Source: Panopea generosa (Eukaryota; Mollusca; Bivalvia; Adapedonta; Hiatellidae). From it: 64,000 nucleotides of DNA. Of this stretch, positions 48,567-60,354 are shown in pieces (the stretch's first letter is position 1; every line of letters starts with the position of its first letter). The notes below the pieces were generated by a model. That model was not told the DNA's origin. It searched no databases and worked only from the letters and a program-made list of their open reading frames with translations. Position numbers and translations under genes: made by a program. The DNA is taken from positions 19,579,004-19,643,003 of the forward strand of contig CM055895.1 in assembly GCA_029582155.1 (NCBI GenBank), read 5' to 3'.

Positions 48567-49965
48567 CTATTGGGTTAGATTCTATATAGTTCCATGTTTC
48601 TGTTCTACTTTTCCATTGAGGGTAGGCGGGTTGTGTTACTGTCGACCTCACATCCTTCTTCTGTGTTGGAGGATTGGGACTTGTGCTAGGCTCTATGTCG
48701 GTTTTTGGAATATTTTCTTCTTTTTTATCAATCTCAGGTTTATCATCATTTATATCAGTAGTTGAAGGACTGGCTGTGACTACTTCATCTAAATATTTTA
48801 CTTTAACTGATGCAACTTGGTTCTTGTCCACTGATTTCTCATCACTGTCTTTAGCTGGTTGGTCGCCATACATTTTGTCATATTGTTTGAACCAATCATA
48901 AGGAGTGGAAAACTTCTCTTGAGCTTCTTTCTCTGCTTCCTGTTCACTGCTACTGTAACTGCTGTCTCCATCTTCATCATAATAATCATAGTAATCATCG
49001 AACATTTCGCTGCTCAAATCATGCGATTCACTCTCAGAGCCCTTTGATTTAATTTGTCCGATTTTGCTGGTGCTTTTATTATTCTCATCTTCATCAACTT
49101 CATCATTCTCATCCTCATCATCTGTTTCACTATCAACATCATCATCATCATCATCAATATCATAATCATCTTCATCTTTGTCATCGTCATCATCGTCTTC
49201 ACTGAAATCATCATCCTTAAACATTTTGTTGTCTTCCTTTTCTGTTTCCTCATCAGCATCTTCATTACTATCATCTCCGACTTCAACATCATCATCACCA
49301 ACATCATCATCATCATCATCATCATTATCATTATAAGAATCATTTTCTGAGCTGTCTGTTTTTTCATTGATATCCTTTTGAGCATTTGCTACAACATCGT
49401 CTGTTATTGTTGCAATATTTTTCTTAAAATCACGATGGTCCCGATAGAATTTCTCTAAGCTAAATCCACTTTCATCTAAATCCTCATATCCTAAAAACTT
49501 TTTATCATCATTTCCCATGATTTCCTTCTTATCATCATCAGTTCCTTGATTATTATTTTCCTTCTTGGATTTTTTCCCATGCCTACGTCCTGCACCATTA
49601 TCCCTGTGTCTGTGACGCTTGTGATCAACTTTAACGTTAGTGTCCGCAGCAGTACTGACAGTTTGCCAATTTGTCATATCCTCTGTTCCGCCCTCCACCG
49701 GAAGGATACTTACATCAGTATCATCATCTTCATGTTTGGAATCATCAGTAACTTTGTTGACAGTATCACTTCCACCACCAACAACTCTACCGTGCTCTTT
49801 GTTATATTTGTCATACAATTGGTCATACTTATCATGCAGTTTAGTAGTGTCACTGTTACCTAGGTGATTCCATTTTTCTGCCTTGTCATCAGTCGATCCA
49901 GAGACATCCTGCTTGTCCACAAATGGAACTATTGGCTTCAAATCATCATACAGTCCTCTATGACT
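48567..49965 (-). CDS. Exon A: long acidic N-terminal region of the FSTL-like protein
   Basis: Encodes 466 residues plus one base (phase 0 in, phase 1 out). The acceptor is a T-rich tract ending ...ttttccag|AGTCAT and the donor is ATAG|GTAGGT. An in-frame TAG at 50035-50037 and the lack of an in-frame ATG before the acceptor show the exon must be spliced to an upstream exon, presumably the signal peptide. Residues 1-110 are mixed. Residues 112-135 form a basic cluster rich in H, R and K. Residues ~210-306 are almost all D/E/N with runs of 6-7 Asp. A Tyr/Asp patch around 331-344 could be tyrosine-sulphated (inference). The C-terminal part is rich in S, T, K and P. There are no cysteines and no recognisable fold. 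Vertebrate FSTL4/5 have only a short linker here, so this is a large lineage-specific addition. Asp runs are encoded by GAT/GAC repeats, an in-frame trinucleotide tract. Junction phase and composition shared with exon C support it; homology does not, because it is low complexity. Confidence 0.8.
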
Positions 49966-50248
49966 CTGGAAAATACAAAAAGTAATTGTTGTTATAAAAA
50001 CTTTAATGTTTTCTGCTTTTGAACTTTCATCCAACTAGAAAGAATATAAGAGCAAATGTATAGAAAAGATAGATGAGAAACATTTTTATCACACAGGTGA
50101 ATAACCATCAACTCATTCAATGACACTAATAATCAATTTAGAATAGAGGAAAAAACAGCGTAGGGTATATATGGAAAACCTGCAACGGTGCCATCTGACC
50201 ACCTGGACTTATATGTGTATATATATAATATATATATATTTTTTTTTA

Positions 50249-50493
50249 ATGGGATTTAACACCATTTTCAACACATTACAGGTTATATTATATTATGGCA
50301 TATCTAGATTTATTGGTGGAGGATTGATGACCTCAGAATGAATCTGAGTAGAACCACCGTCCTTTAGCAAATTACTGGCAAACTTTCTCATATGAAGTTT
50401 TTGATGCGAGCATGACTCGAATCTACAACCTAAGCGGTAAGAGGTAAGTGATCTTAAGACAGTGCCTTAGACCTCTTGGCTACGGAGGACCCC
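50249..50493 (-). mobile_element. Full-length tRNA-derived SINE
   Basis: Same family as 1816-2057 throughout: head ggggtcctccgtagccaaga, B box AGATTCGAGTCA, body acttcatatgagaaagtttg and ggacggtggttctactcaga, tail aaaatggtgttaaatccca. The T-rich/AT-repeat flank on its left is the insertion side. It lies ~280 bp upstream of exon A. Confidence 0.9.
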
Positions 50494-52078
50494 ACTGTTG
50501 TTGGGGACCCATGTTTCAGAAAGCGATTTATAGAAGAAAATATATGTATCAGTTGTTTTTTGAGGAAAATCAAAATACTTGAATTTTCCAAATATCAAAA
50601 AGAAGATTTTTGGTGGTCAAAATTTTAGTCAATGTAAATTTTGAAGAAAAAAAACAAATCAGAATATGACGTGTTAAATGCCTACTAGTATATTAAAGGG
50701 AGTATATCAGGAAAAAATGCTATAAATGTCTTAAAAAATAAAATAATTATTAAAATGGATAAAAAGCATCTTGTTATCATTAATAAATATAAACTGATGG
50801 TCTGATATGGCAAATCCACCAAAACGTGACAAAATCGAAATCTAAACTGGAGTGGTAAACTTGAAACAAAATTTCAATTCTAAAAATTGACAGCACTTAA
50901 TACTGTTTGATGTCATTCAGACTCTTTTTAAGATGATCAAAGGTGGATCTACTCTTTAAACCCAGCTTATTCTCCTTCCCTCATAAACTCCTATATTTTA
51001 TTAAAATCCACTATATTTCTACTGAAAAACATCTGTGCCCGTTCAGATTTTTTGTTGGGAAAAAGTGGGAAATCTAATTTAGTCTAACCTAGAGGGGTAG
51101 CCCAAGTTAGGAAATTCCTTTTTTATATATTATTTTGGGATGTTAAAATGTATATTATTTTGACAATATGGGATCAGAGAGTATATGTAGGCATGATATA
51201 TTGGAAAAATATGTGTTTAGACAAGTTTGAAAAATCTTGATAAATTCCCTTAAAGAAATGCTGAAAGTTCTATCACAAATTATTTAATAAGTACCAGAGT
51301 AATTGAAAAATCTGTTTACCCAATATTAAATTATGTTACATAGATTATTCCCATTTAAATCATTGTATTGCTGTAAAATTTGTTTTACATGACATACTTT
51401 CAAATGTAAAACAATTCATTTACCACTAAAAGGATCTCCTGATCCGATATGACACTAATTCCATTATAACGCGATTTTTGCTTGGCTGCCTTTTTTCGGT
51501 TTGGGGGGGGGGGGGGGGGATGTCATGGTATAATGATCAAATGACAACCAAACAATATATCGTCGCCATGTTTTGATTTGATCATCGCTCATCAATTAGA
51601 CTTGATTAAAACAAACTGTTATAACCTTTACCTCATGGTGGTATCAACAGTTCGTAATAATTCGAGTGATTCAATAAATGCTGACACCGCCAAACACGAA
51701 AGTCCTACTGTGTGCAAACTTTGTTATCATCGAGTGATCACAAGGCAACCAAGCAGTTGACAGGTATAAATAAACTGTGGGTTTATTATTTTATTGTTGT
51801 AAGTACTCTTGATATCATTTTTTAACACTAATGACAATGAGTTAAAATTGAAGCACAATTTTTTTTATATACACACCATTTTTTTTACTTCCGGGTCAAA
51901 CAGAAAAGGCTGCCAATTTTAGTTTTATCAAAACACAAAAACGTTTTTTTTGTTTTTTTCAAAAAATTGGTTTCCGCTCGATATCTCTTTCTTGATTCAT
52001 ATTTGGTAGAAAGATGTATGGTGATAAACTACAGCTCAAGTTTGATTTCTGTCAAAATCCCTGCATATTAATAAGGTG
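50494..52078. other. Sequence 5' of exon A, no gene seen
   Basis: AT-rich with a 17 bp poly-G tract at 51503-51519. No signal-peptide exon could be recognised here or further right. Confidence 0.5.
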
Positions 52079-52440
52079 TTCTGGGCTCTGATTGGCTGAT
52101 AGTTTCCGACCTCTTAAGTCTTTATTTATCAACCGATTTTGATAAAAATTTATATTTGGCTTTATATAAACAAGACCTAGGTCAAGTTCAACAATGGATG
52201 GAATTAGCACATATTTATAAGGTGATCTGGACTCTGATTGGCTGATGGTTTCCGACCTCTAAAATCTTTTTTGATGGACCGATTTTGATGAAACTTGATA
52301 ATTGGCTTTATATCAACAAGACCCAGGTCAAGTTTGACAATGGACGGAATCGGCACATATAAATAAGGTGATCTGGACTCTGACTGGCTGACGGTTTCTG
52401 ACCTCTTGTGATAGTCAAACTTGCTGAAATTTGCGATAGC
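52079..52440. repeat. 146 bp tandem repeat, ~2.4 copies
   Basis: ctctgattggctgat occurs at 52086, 52232 and (as ctctgactggctgac) 52378, followed by ttccgacctct, and in the first two copies by 'accgattttgat' and 'caagaccNaggtcaagtt'. The identical offsets of 146 bp show tandem duplication. Confidence 0.9.
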
Positions 52441-52794
52441 TGCCATCTAAAATGTAGTTACAAAGTGGGGGCATCTGTGTCCCATGGACACATTTCTAGT
52501 ATACATACTTACATAAGTCTATCTGTTGTAACCTAATACACATTGTATCACATTACAATGCAAACAATACCAATCACTTATAGCCGAACAGCAAGATTGG
52601 TGTGAATAACCAACATCCATTTTTTTCAAGGTAATTATTGCTATAATGCGTTATAACAGGACCCAAGTGTATTTCATGTATGACTTTTATCTCCCTTTTT
52701 TTATTTTTGTCATCCTAATACTGATATTTAATATTTCATTTTGACTGTAAAATAAATTATTACAAATTACAACTTATATAAATCACACTCAAAG

Positions 52795-52930
52795 TCTTCC
52801 AGCAGGGTAGAACCAGTACTAAGCATATGCAGATAAAGGTAAGGATGCCACACATAGCAGTGGTGGATGACCAAACCAATGGCCCTCTGATCCTGAATTT
52901 GATGTTCTATCACTGGACCATGTGCTCCCC
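52795..52930 (-). mobile_element. Possible tRNA-headed SINE fragment
   Basis: In minus sense ATGGTCCAGTGATAGAACAT is A-box-like and GGTTTGGTCATCC B-box-like, as at 26040-26190. Confidence 0.45.
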
Positions 52931-53523
52931 GCAAAAAGTAAAAGTAACGTAAGATTTTATAAAAAAAAATTTATGAGGATAACTATTTCTGATTTTAAAA
53001 GAAAAAATCAACCACCTTTTCCATAATTTTTTTGGGAGACTAAACTGTAAACCAAATAGAAAAAAAAAAATAACACTTACAAACCAACAAAATGCATGAT
53101 CTTCTACAAGAGAAACCAGCGACCTTACAAAACCAACAAAACTTATTAACCAGGACGAAAAACAGAAGCCAGGTAAACAATCGCTACGGGCTGTAGTAGA
53201 GCTATTATGAGAGAATAAGCAATCATGATGAACTAGGATAAAAATAATTCGGAAAAGCAATCAGGTCCAGTATGGAGGAGAGCAATAAAGTATCAAAACT
53301 GTGAGCTTCCCTTACATCACTGATTGCCACATAATCAAATTCTCCAGTGTTCCAATATGAGCTTCTTATTCTATTATGGCCAGGGGGTTTATGCAATAAG
53401 CAATGATTTTTCATTTTCAATGTCTCCGTGGAATAGGTTAATCTGACAGTAAAATATTGAGGTTATAAAGACATGTGACTGAAACTCTGAAACACTGACA
53501 GTTATAACAATGATATTTGTATA
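52931..53523. other. No gene seen
   Basis: AT-rich DNA; the longer minus-strand open frame here has no recognisable homology or splice context. Confidence 0.5.
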
Positions 53524-53696
53524 TGTGTTGCATGTAATTCCGTAGTTTATAAGTCATGGTCGACACCAAATTTATTGGTTTGGCAGAGGCCTTGATATCG
53601 TATCTATGGTTTGCATTGTAGCTAGGCGCACTCGCCGTAGTCTGGTCTGTACATTTATGTCTTGGTTATTCACAAATAATTATCTCCATATGTGTA
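53524..53696 (+). repeat. ~170 bp direct duplicate, copy 1
   Basis: Nearly identical to 53932-54097: shared tcatggtcgacaccaaattt, ttggcagaggccttgata, tagctaggcgcactcgccgt. The ~235 bp between the copies is not duplicated. Confidence 0.9.
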
Positions 53697-53931
53697 TCAT
53701 GCATTGTGAATGAGCATCTGAAAAGATCCCAAAAATCGTAAATTCCGTTGTTGTAAATTTAATTATCTCCCTTTATGAAATTAAATATAAATGAATTCAC
53801 TGTATCTATATAATCCAACGGTTTATAAATCTGTCCTTTATATAGCATGTGAGTAGTCTTGAATCCTTTACTGGATCATACTCGTATAAAGCTATCGCTT
53901 CATGTATGTAAATTTGTCCACCCTGTCCAGA

Positions 53932-54097
53932 TGTGTTGCATGTAATAGTATATAAGTCATGGTCGACACCAAATTTATTGGTTTGGCAGAGGCCTTGATA
54001 CTGTATCTATGGTTTGCAATTGTAGCTAGGCGCACTCGCCGTAGTCTGGTCTGTACATTTGTCTTAGTTACTCACAAATAATTATCTCCATATATAT
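53932..54097 (+). repeat. ~170 bp direct duplicate, copy 2
   Basis: Second copy of the block at 53524, about 408 bp further right, with small indels (gtagtttataag against gtatataag). Confidence 0.9.
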
Positions 54098-55032
54098 ATA
54101 TACATTAAACATTAGAACTTTGTTGGCTCATCAGGGTTTGAAATTTCTTAAAAGAGCTACTCATTCTCCCTTTCCAACATTTTTATTCAAATGCTTAATA
54201 TCAAAGAAATATAAGTAAGTTTCTTAAACTTATTCATACTGACCAAATGTTCATTCGTCATGGCGAGTGGATGAGTGGAATTTTCCAGCACTGCTTGAAC
54301 ATGGACGGCTGAAACACCACATATATCTCGACCTACTTATTTGGTCCCGGACAAATTCCTAGCTCGATGTATGCACAAGTATATATATTGTAATACTATG
54401 ATGTTGGATAATACTTGGCTCAAACAACCCTTAAAGACATTTCTTCGAGTTACTTCTAGTGTGGAGATTTTTTTAAAATTCTGCACATATTTCTGCAACA
54501 GCTGATCATAACAGGGGCACCGAGAATGTTCAAGATTCACTCATTAATTATTGATTTTATTAGTTTATAAATATTTTATAAATATTTGAGCCATTATATA
54601 ATGATTATGTAGGATATTTCCTAGTCAGACAGGCTACACCAATTGTCAATAAGTCAGGCAGACTACACCAATTGTCAATATAGAATATGATAAGTCTGCA
54701 CCTAGCTTAAGAGTCAAGCAGCTGATGATTAATAACCTGTCCAGAAAAGGTTGGTGACCAGGTTTATAGCAAATATATCAATTAAGTACAAAATGCCATT
54801 AGATAATTGTGACCTTTGTACATTAATGAGTGGTTGCTTTCTGATGACTGCTAAATTGGACATCTGGTTGATACAAGCTGGGAGTAACAGCACAGAAGAG
54901 GGTGGAGGTTCAGGGGTTTTAGGTTTAGTTGGAATCTGACGGTCTAAGCAAACAGTTGAGTTTTGAAGCATATATGTGTGTTTAATAGTTAAACAAAATG
55001 TTGTGTAAAGGTGATCTTAGCCTTAGTTTAGG
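54098..55032. other. No gene seen
   Basis: AT-rich; a short duplication 'agacaggctacaccaattgt' / 'aggcagactacaccaattgt' occurs near 54627-54680. Confidence 0.5.
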
Positions 55033-55625
55033 TTTAGCACCGGGAGAGAAAGTTTGTATAATAATGTTTAGCACCGGGAGAGAGAGCTTGTACAATAATG
55101 TTTAGCACCGGGAGAGAGAGCTTGTATAATAATGTTTAGCACCGGGAGAGAGAGTTTGTACAATAATGTTTAGCACCGGGAAAGAGAGTTTGTACAATAA
55201 TGTTTAACACCGGGAGAGAGAGCTTGTACAATAATGTTTAGCACCTGGAGAGAGAGCTAGCACCGGGAGAGAGAGATAGTACAATAATGTTTAGCACCGG
55301 GAGAGAGAGCTTGTACAATAATGTTTAGCACCGGGAGAGAGAGCTTTTATATTAATGTTTAGCACCGGGAGAGAGAGCTTGTACATTAATGTTTAGCACC
55401 AGGAGAGAAAACTTGTACAATAAAGTTTAGCACCGGGAGAGTACAATAATGTTTAGCACAGGGAGAGACAGCCTGTACAATAATGTTTAGCACCTGCAGA
55501 GAGAGCTTGTACAATAATGTTTAGCACAGGGAGAGACAGCCTGTACAATAATGTTTAACACCTACAGAGAGAGCTTGTACACTAATGTTTAGCACAGGGA
55601 GAGAGAGCTAGAACAATTATGTAGA
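55033..55625. repeat. 34 bp minisatellite, ~17 copies
   Basis: The unit has tttagcaccgggagagagag and cttgtacaataatg. A few units are truncated (near 55255 and 55437) and the right end varies to cacagggagagacagcc. Confidence 0.95.
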
Positions 55626-57844
55626 AATAAGGATATATCGAAAAACATTGCGCTGTCTGAGTTAGTTTGTATTGATGTTGGAACAAATAACAGCATTTTC
55701 ATTTTTCTCTGAAAAAGCTAAACTTTTTACTCCAAGATCAATGCCTAATTTACTGGTTAGTGCTAAGCATTTAGATTATTGAAAGATATATAGTTCTGCT
55801 TAATGTTTGTATCATGCGACTGGGTTGGGTATCATACATTAAGCATCTGAAGTGTTCTTTCTAATGTTTGTATAATACGACCAGAGTTGGGTATCATACA
55901 AGGCATCTGCAGCATTCTTTCTGACCCACCAAATGATTACATTTTCTATAGTTCTGTTGGTATGAAGAAACTGAGTCAAGCATTGATTGTAACCTATTGC
56001 ATAAACTCTTCTAACATTTGACCATTTATATACAAATTTGTTTGAGACAAAAACCTTTTATATTGACTATTCATGTGTCGATCCAAATTTTTTCAGAAGG
56101 ATCAAGCTTTTTTTCATTATTTTTGAAGATAGATTAAACACTGATATTTATTGTTTAAAAATGTAATCACATGTCAGACTTTCTTGGCAGAAATTAGACT
56201 AATTACAATTATAATCTGACTGTTAATTGTATTGCAGAATTTTATGATGTAATATACCACATTATCAGGATGTTTCAATTTCAGCATCGGGGAAATCACA
56301 CTTCATTCCAGGAATAATGGGTGCGCGAGTGAGAAAGCTGTCTAATCAAGCTGCAGCAGTAGCCATAATAATGGGTTTGGGGCGGAAAAAAAAAACAACA
56401 ACGAAAACTATCAACAACATTACCAGTGGTCATTAAAATAGTGGAAATAAATGGCATGTTGATTCCATGATAAAGTGACAAGAAAAATCAATTAAAACTG
56501 TTTCTGTCGTTAAGATACAACCAACAAGGGAATAATCACAGTGAGTGATTGGTTGAATCCTGTAATCGGAAACAGCTTCCAAAGATACTGATGAAGGTTA
56601 CCGGGTAACTAGATGTCTAAGTTTGGTGATGAAGGTAAACATCTGATGCTGATTTGCTAGAATGTTAATAAGAACCTTACATGGGTTGGAGGTTTGGATA
56701 GAAATTTCCGTCCTGAGGGATAACTTTTTTGGCGGGAAAGAGGCTAGGTTGAATTCCCACAAAAAAATATCCCAAGGGACAGAATTTTCTATCTGAACCA
56801 AAAAAGGCCATGTAAGATTATTTTTCTTGCATACAAAACACAATGAAAATTTTAATTTAAATTATTATAAAATTTTAATGGCTTTTAAAAAGTCAAATTA
56901 AATATATTTCGTCTATATTTTAATAAGTCGCAGCAGGGTAGGATGAGCAGGTGGAGGGGAAATCCTTGTCCGGTATGCAAGAATAAAATATCTAAACCCC
57001 AATCAGCTGAAAACAATCCAAACATTTGAAATTGTTAAAAATATATATTTTAACTTTGATACAAAAGTAATATAAGCTTAACACATATTGACACACTAAC
57101 ACTTTATTGAAATTATTAAATGTGATTTAAATAAAATTGTTGTTTGATTATGCTTTAGTAAACTTTCATAAACCTTCATAACTTAGAATATAGACCATGT
57201 ATGTCTGATCTGGCGATATTTGAAAATTTATCAAATATATCATTTCTTAGAATACGGTATATTATGTTAATTGGTATTAACCGCATTCATCTTTGAAAAC
57301 TGTGAGACAGCATGAAAATCATTGCGCAAGTGTTATTACAATTAGATTAGCTATGATGCAGAAAACATGTGCTAGAAAAGAACATTGTGCGACAAAACAC
57401 TTCAGCAGAATAATGGCATCACATAATTACAACGGTTTATTGGCAAAGATAATGACTGAACATAAATTGCGTTCTTGTTTAGGGAGACAATACTTTTTGT
57501 CAGTTTCCTGTTTCAATTTTACTCCAATTTTATTCAATCAACAGTTTTAGCAATTATGACAGAAGTTCCAAATACTGCTGGGCACCATAACTCAATTTTC
57601 TCACTCACTCCCAATTGTATCAATAAATGTAAATTTTCTGTTTCTAAATGCAAACTTGCATGTTCTCGCTGCTCTGCATTAATAAACTTTATTGATCCAC
57701 TATCCATTTTCATACTTGGATGGAAAATATCAGCTTTCTATTACCATGAGTTTGAAAGGAGTATTCAGCAACAAAAATCATTAAGATAACAAGCATGTTA
57801 GATAAGGCTAGTAGTTACATAATAATTCTGGTTATGGCTTCATT
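55626..57844. other. No gene seen
   Basis: AT-rich DNA with a partial local duplication ('taatgtttgtat' ... 'gggttgggtatcatac') near 55800-55900. Open frames present are short and without homology. Confidence 0.5.
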
Positions 57845-58955
57845 TGTCAATTTAATAACTTCTCTGGTCTATCTAATGCCTTTACTGTCTATCTAATGGC
57901 TTCTTTGGTCTATCTAATGGCTTATCTGCTCTATCTAATGGCTTCTGTGGTCTATCTAATGGCTTTACTAGTCTATATAATGGCTTCTCTGGTCTATCTA
58001 ACGGCTTTACTAGTCTATATTATGGCTTCTCTGGTCTATCTAACGGCTTTACTAGTCTATATTATGGCTTCTCTGGTCTATCTAATAGCTTCACTGGTCT
58101 ATCTAATGGCTTCACCTGTCTATGTAATGGCTTCTCTGGTCTATTTTATGGCTTTACTGGTCTATCTAATGGCTTCTCTGGTCTATCTAATGGCTTCTCT
58201 GGTCTATCGTATGGCTTCTCTGATCTATCTAATGGCTTCACTGGTCTATCCAATGGCTTCACTGATCTATCCAATGGCTTCACTTGTCTATCTAATGGCT
58301 TTACTGATCTATCTTATTGCTTCTCTAGTCTATTTAATGGCTTCACTGGTCTATCTAATGGCTTCATTTTGTCTTCCTAATGGCTTATCTTGTCTATCTA
58401 ACGGCTTCTCTAGTCTATCTTATGGTTTCACTGGTCTATCTAATAGCTTCTATGGTCTATCTAATGGCTTGACTTGTCTATCTTATGGCTTCTCTGGTCT
58501 ATCTTATGGCTTCACTTGTCAACCTTATGACTTCACTGGTCTATCTGATGGCTTCACTGGCCTACCTTATGGCTTCACTAGTCTATATAATGGCTTTATG
58601 GTCTATCCAATGGCTTCACTGGTCTATTAAACGGCTTCTCTGGTCCATTTAATGGCTTCTCTGGTCTATTTTATGGCTTCACTGGTCTATCTTATGGCTT
58701 CACTGGTCTATCTAATGGCTTCACTGATCTATCCAATGGCTTCACTTGTCTATCTAATGGCTTTACTGATCTATCTTATTGCTTCTCTAGTCTATTTAAT
58801 GGCTTCACTGGTCTATCTAATGGCTTCACTGATCTATCTTATTGCTTCTCTAGTCTATCTAATGGCTTCACTGGTCTATCTAATGGCTTCGCTGATCTTT
58901 CTTATGGCTTCACTGGTCTATCTTATGACTTCACTGGTCTATCTTTCTTACACTT
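57845..58955. repeat. 21 bp minisatellite, ~53 copies
   Basis: The unit is ctatctaatggcttcactggt with variants. As 21 is divisible by three, the plus strand shows a 244-codon frame of a seven-residue period (MASLVYL). The frame breaks where single-base indels occur (58370, 58630), as expected of non-coding repeat DNA. Confidence 0.95.
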
Positions 58956-60059
58956 GTTTATACTGAGGATAACCTCACTTGTGGTTTGTCTGCAAAGTTT
59001 GAAAACCATTTCTCTAATTTTGCCAGACTGACAGTCACAGTAGTTTATTCAAGTTTTGTTAAAACACTTCCAGAGAGTTTCTGTTCATTATCGTTAACTA
59101 CATGATTGTATTGTCTAACAATTGTACAAAAACATGCCTCCTCAACCCCTATATGCAGCAAGGTTAGAAGTTATGGTAATGGTGTGTTTACTTGTGTTGT
59201 ACACACATGGTAAAAAAACCTGCATCACCTTCCATATATAAAAAATATCCACACCCTACATGGCAATATCACTAGTAGAATTTTGATGGTGGCAACACTC
59301 ATTCTACCCAGGAAACTGAGCCACGAGCCGTCCATATGACCTTTGTTGGCAATCAATCTCCAAGACATTAGTATAATTGTTATCATATTTGACTCAGAAG
59401 CTCCAGAACTGACAAAAGATAAACGCAGATTAGAGTCATGACATATTGAAATTTGGCTGCTTATCTAGCCGAACATCGCTTACATTACATGCAAATCAAG
59501 CTCTCAGTGATCAAGACAATGATCTTGATTGGCTGAATGCTCATCCAAATGGGTATCCAAATAATTTATGTTGGCTTTGGGACCTGTTGCTGCATGTAAA
59601 ATGATCCAGACTCGAATCAATATTGAAGGAACATGTTAACTATTTCTCATAGCCACTGGAGATTACCATTTCTTAAGTATGCTTTCTCTGGCTACAATCA
59701 TTCCTGACATCTTAGGATTGAAATAAAATACAACACAATCAATACCAACTGAAACAAATGCTTTTGATGTAATTAAAGATAGGGGATAAATCTTTCAGGG
59801 AGTGCATAATTTTTTTTATGGTTTTATGAAAGTGAATAAACGCTATTTGGTTTTGACTTGATTTGAATCAATTTTTTTGTGAAATTAAAACAATTTGAAA
59901 AAAAGAAAGGATGTGAGAGAGTACAAAAAGAGGTCCAACAGAACCTGAATCGCTTAACTGGCAATAGATGCTACATGTAAAATATCTAACGTCTTGGCCT
60001 TAAACTTTCAGAGAAAATGATTTACTTAAAATGTGCTTATGAGCACTGTGGCAGGGCAT
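58956..60059. other. No gene seen
   Basis: AT-rich DNA without recognised features. Confidence 0.5.
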
Positions 60060-60230
60060 TTGTGGTCAAATCACACTGGTTCAAGAACTCGTCTGAGATC
60101 TTGTAGTTATATAACTGCTGTGCAAGTTTGGTTAAGATTCAATGAAAAAAAAAGGTGCTATCGCGTATACAAGAAAAAGGTTAACAGATGGATGGACGAC
60201 AGACAATTTACCATGACATAAGCCCTGCTG
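60060..60230 (+). repeat. Single diverged relative of the 160 bp unit
   Basis: ggttcaagaactcgtctgag, tagttatataactgctgtgc and aagtttggttaagatt parallel the unit at 1-160 (agttcaagaaattgtc, ggttatataactaccgtgt, aagtttagtttgga). It ends in 'gatggatggacgacagac', a terminus also seen in the ~1.15 kb repeats. Confidence 0.65.
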
Positions 60231-60307
60231 GTCTTTGGCCACTAGATCATTATATATAGAGAGTGAAAACAAGAAGAGAGAGAGAGTTTTTAAGGGTTTC
60301 ACACAGT

Positions 60308-60308
<1 letters not shown>

Positions 60309-60344
<36 letters not shown>

Positions 60345-60354
60345 ATCTCTGTTT
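60309..60354. repeat. 46 bp poly-C homopolymer
   Basis: Uninterrupted C from 60309 to 60354 as assembled, preceded by a short GA-rich stretch. The true length is uncertain in any assembly. The G-rich complement could form quadruplexes. Confidence 0.9.

Larger units (their letters stand above)
1388..49965 (-). other. Gene model: FSTL4/FSTL5-like secreted follistatin-related protein, six internal exons
   Basis: Six exons on the minus strand (49965-48567, 44535-44314, 20483-19758, 15427-15221, 3555-3398, 1505-1388) each have AG acceptors and GT donors and join in frame with phases 1,1,1,1,0, leaving phase 1 at the last donor. Introns are about 4.0, 23.8, 4.3, 11.7 and 1.9 kb. The product is acidic region, follistatin/Kazal domain, acidic region, EF-hand pair, then Ig domain. 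The Kazal/EF-hand/Ig order and local motifs are those of the FSTL4/FSTL5 family, which are secreted proteins of poorly known function. The start codon and signal peptide are not in exon A: its frame is closed upstream by a TAG at 50035-50037 with no ATG between. The 3' exons lie beyond the left edge. The family assignment is firm; the FSTL4 versus FSTL5 distinction may not apply to invertebrates. Confidence 0.86.

Noticed and set aside
48556..49900. Plus-strand isoleucine-rich frames opposite exon A
   Set aside because: They are the complement of the acidic codons and have no independent support.
49966..50034. In-frame upstream extension of exon A as a signal peptide (hydrophobic residues before the acceptor)
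   Set aside because: There is no in-frame ATG after the TAG at 50035-50037, and the hydrophobic codons are simply the T-rich polypyrimidine tract of a good acceptor.
57896..58966. Hydrophobic seven-residue repeat protein (MASLVYL)n
   Set aside because: A 21 bp minisatellite by-product; the frame shifts at single-base indels and start codons occur in every unit.
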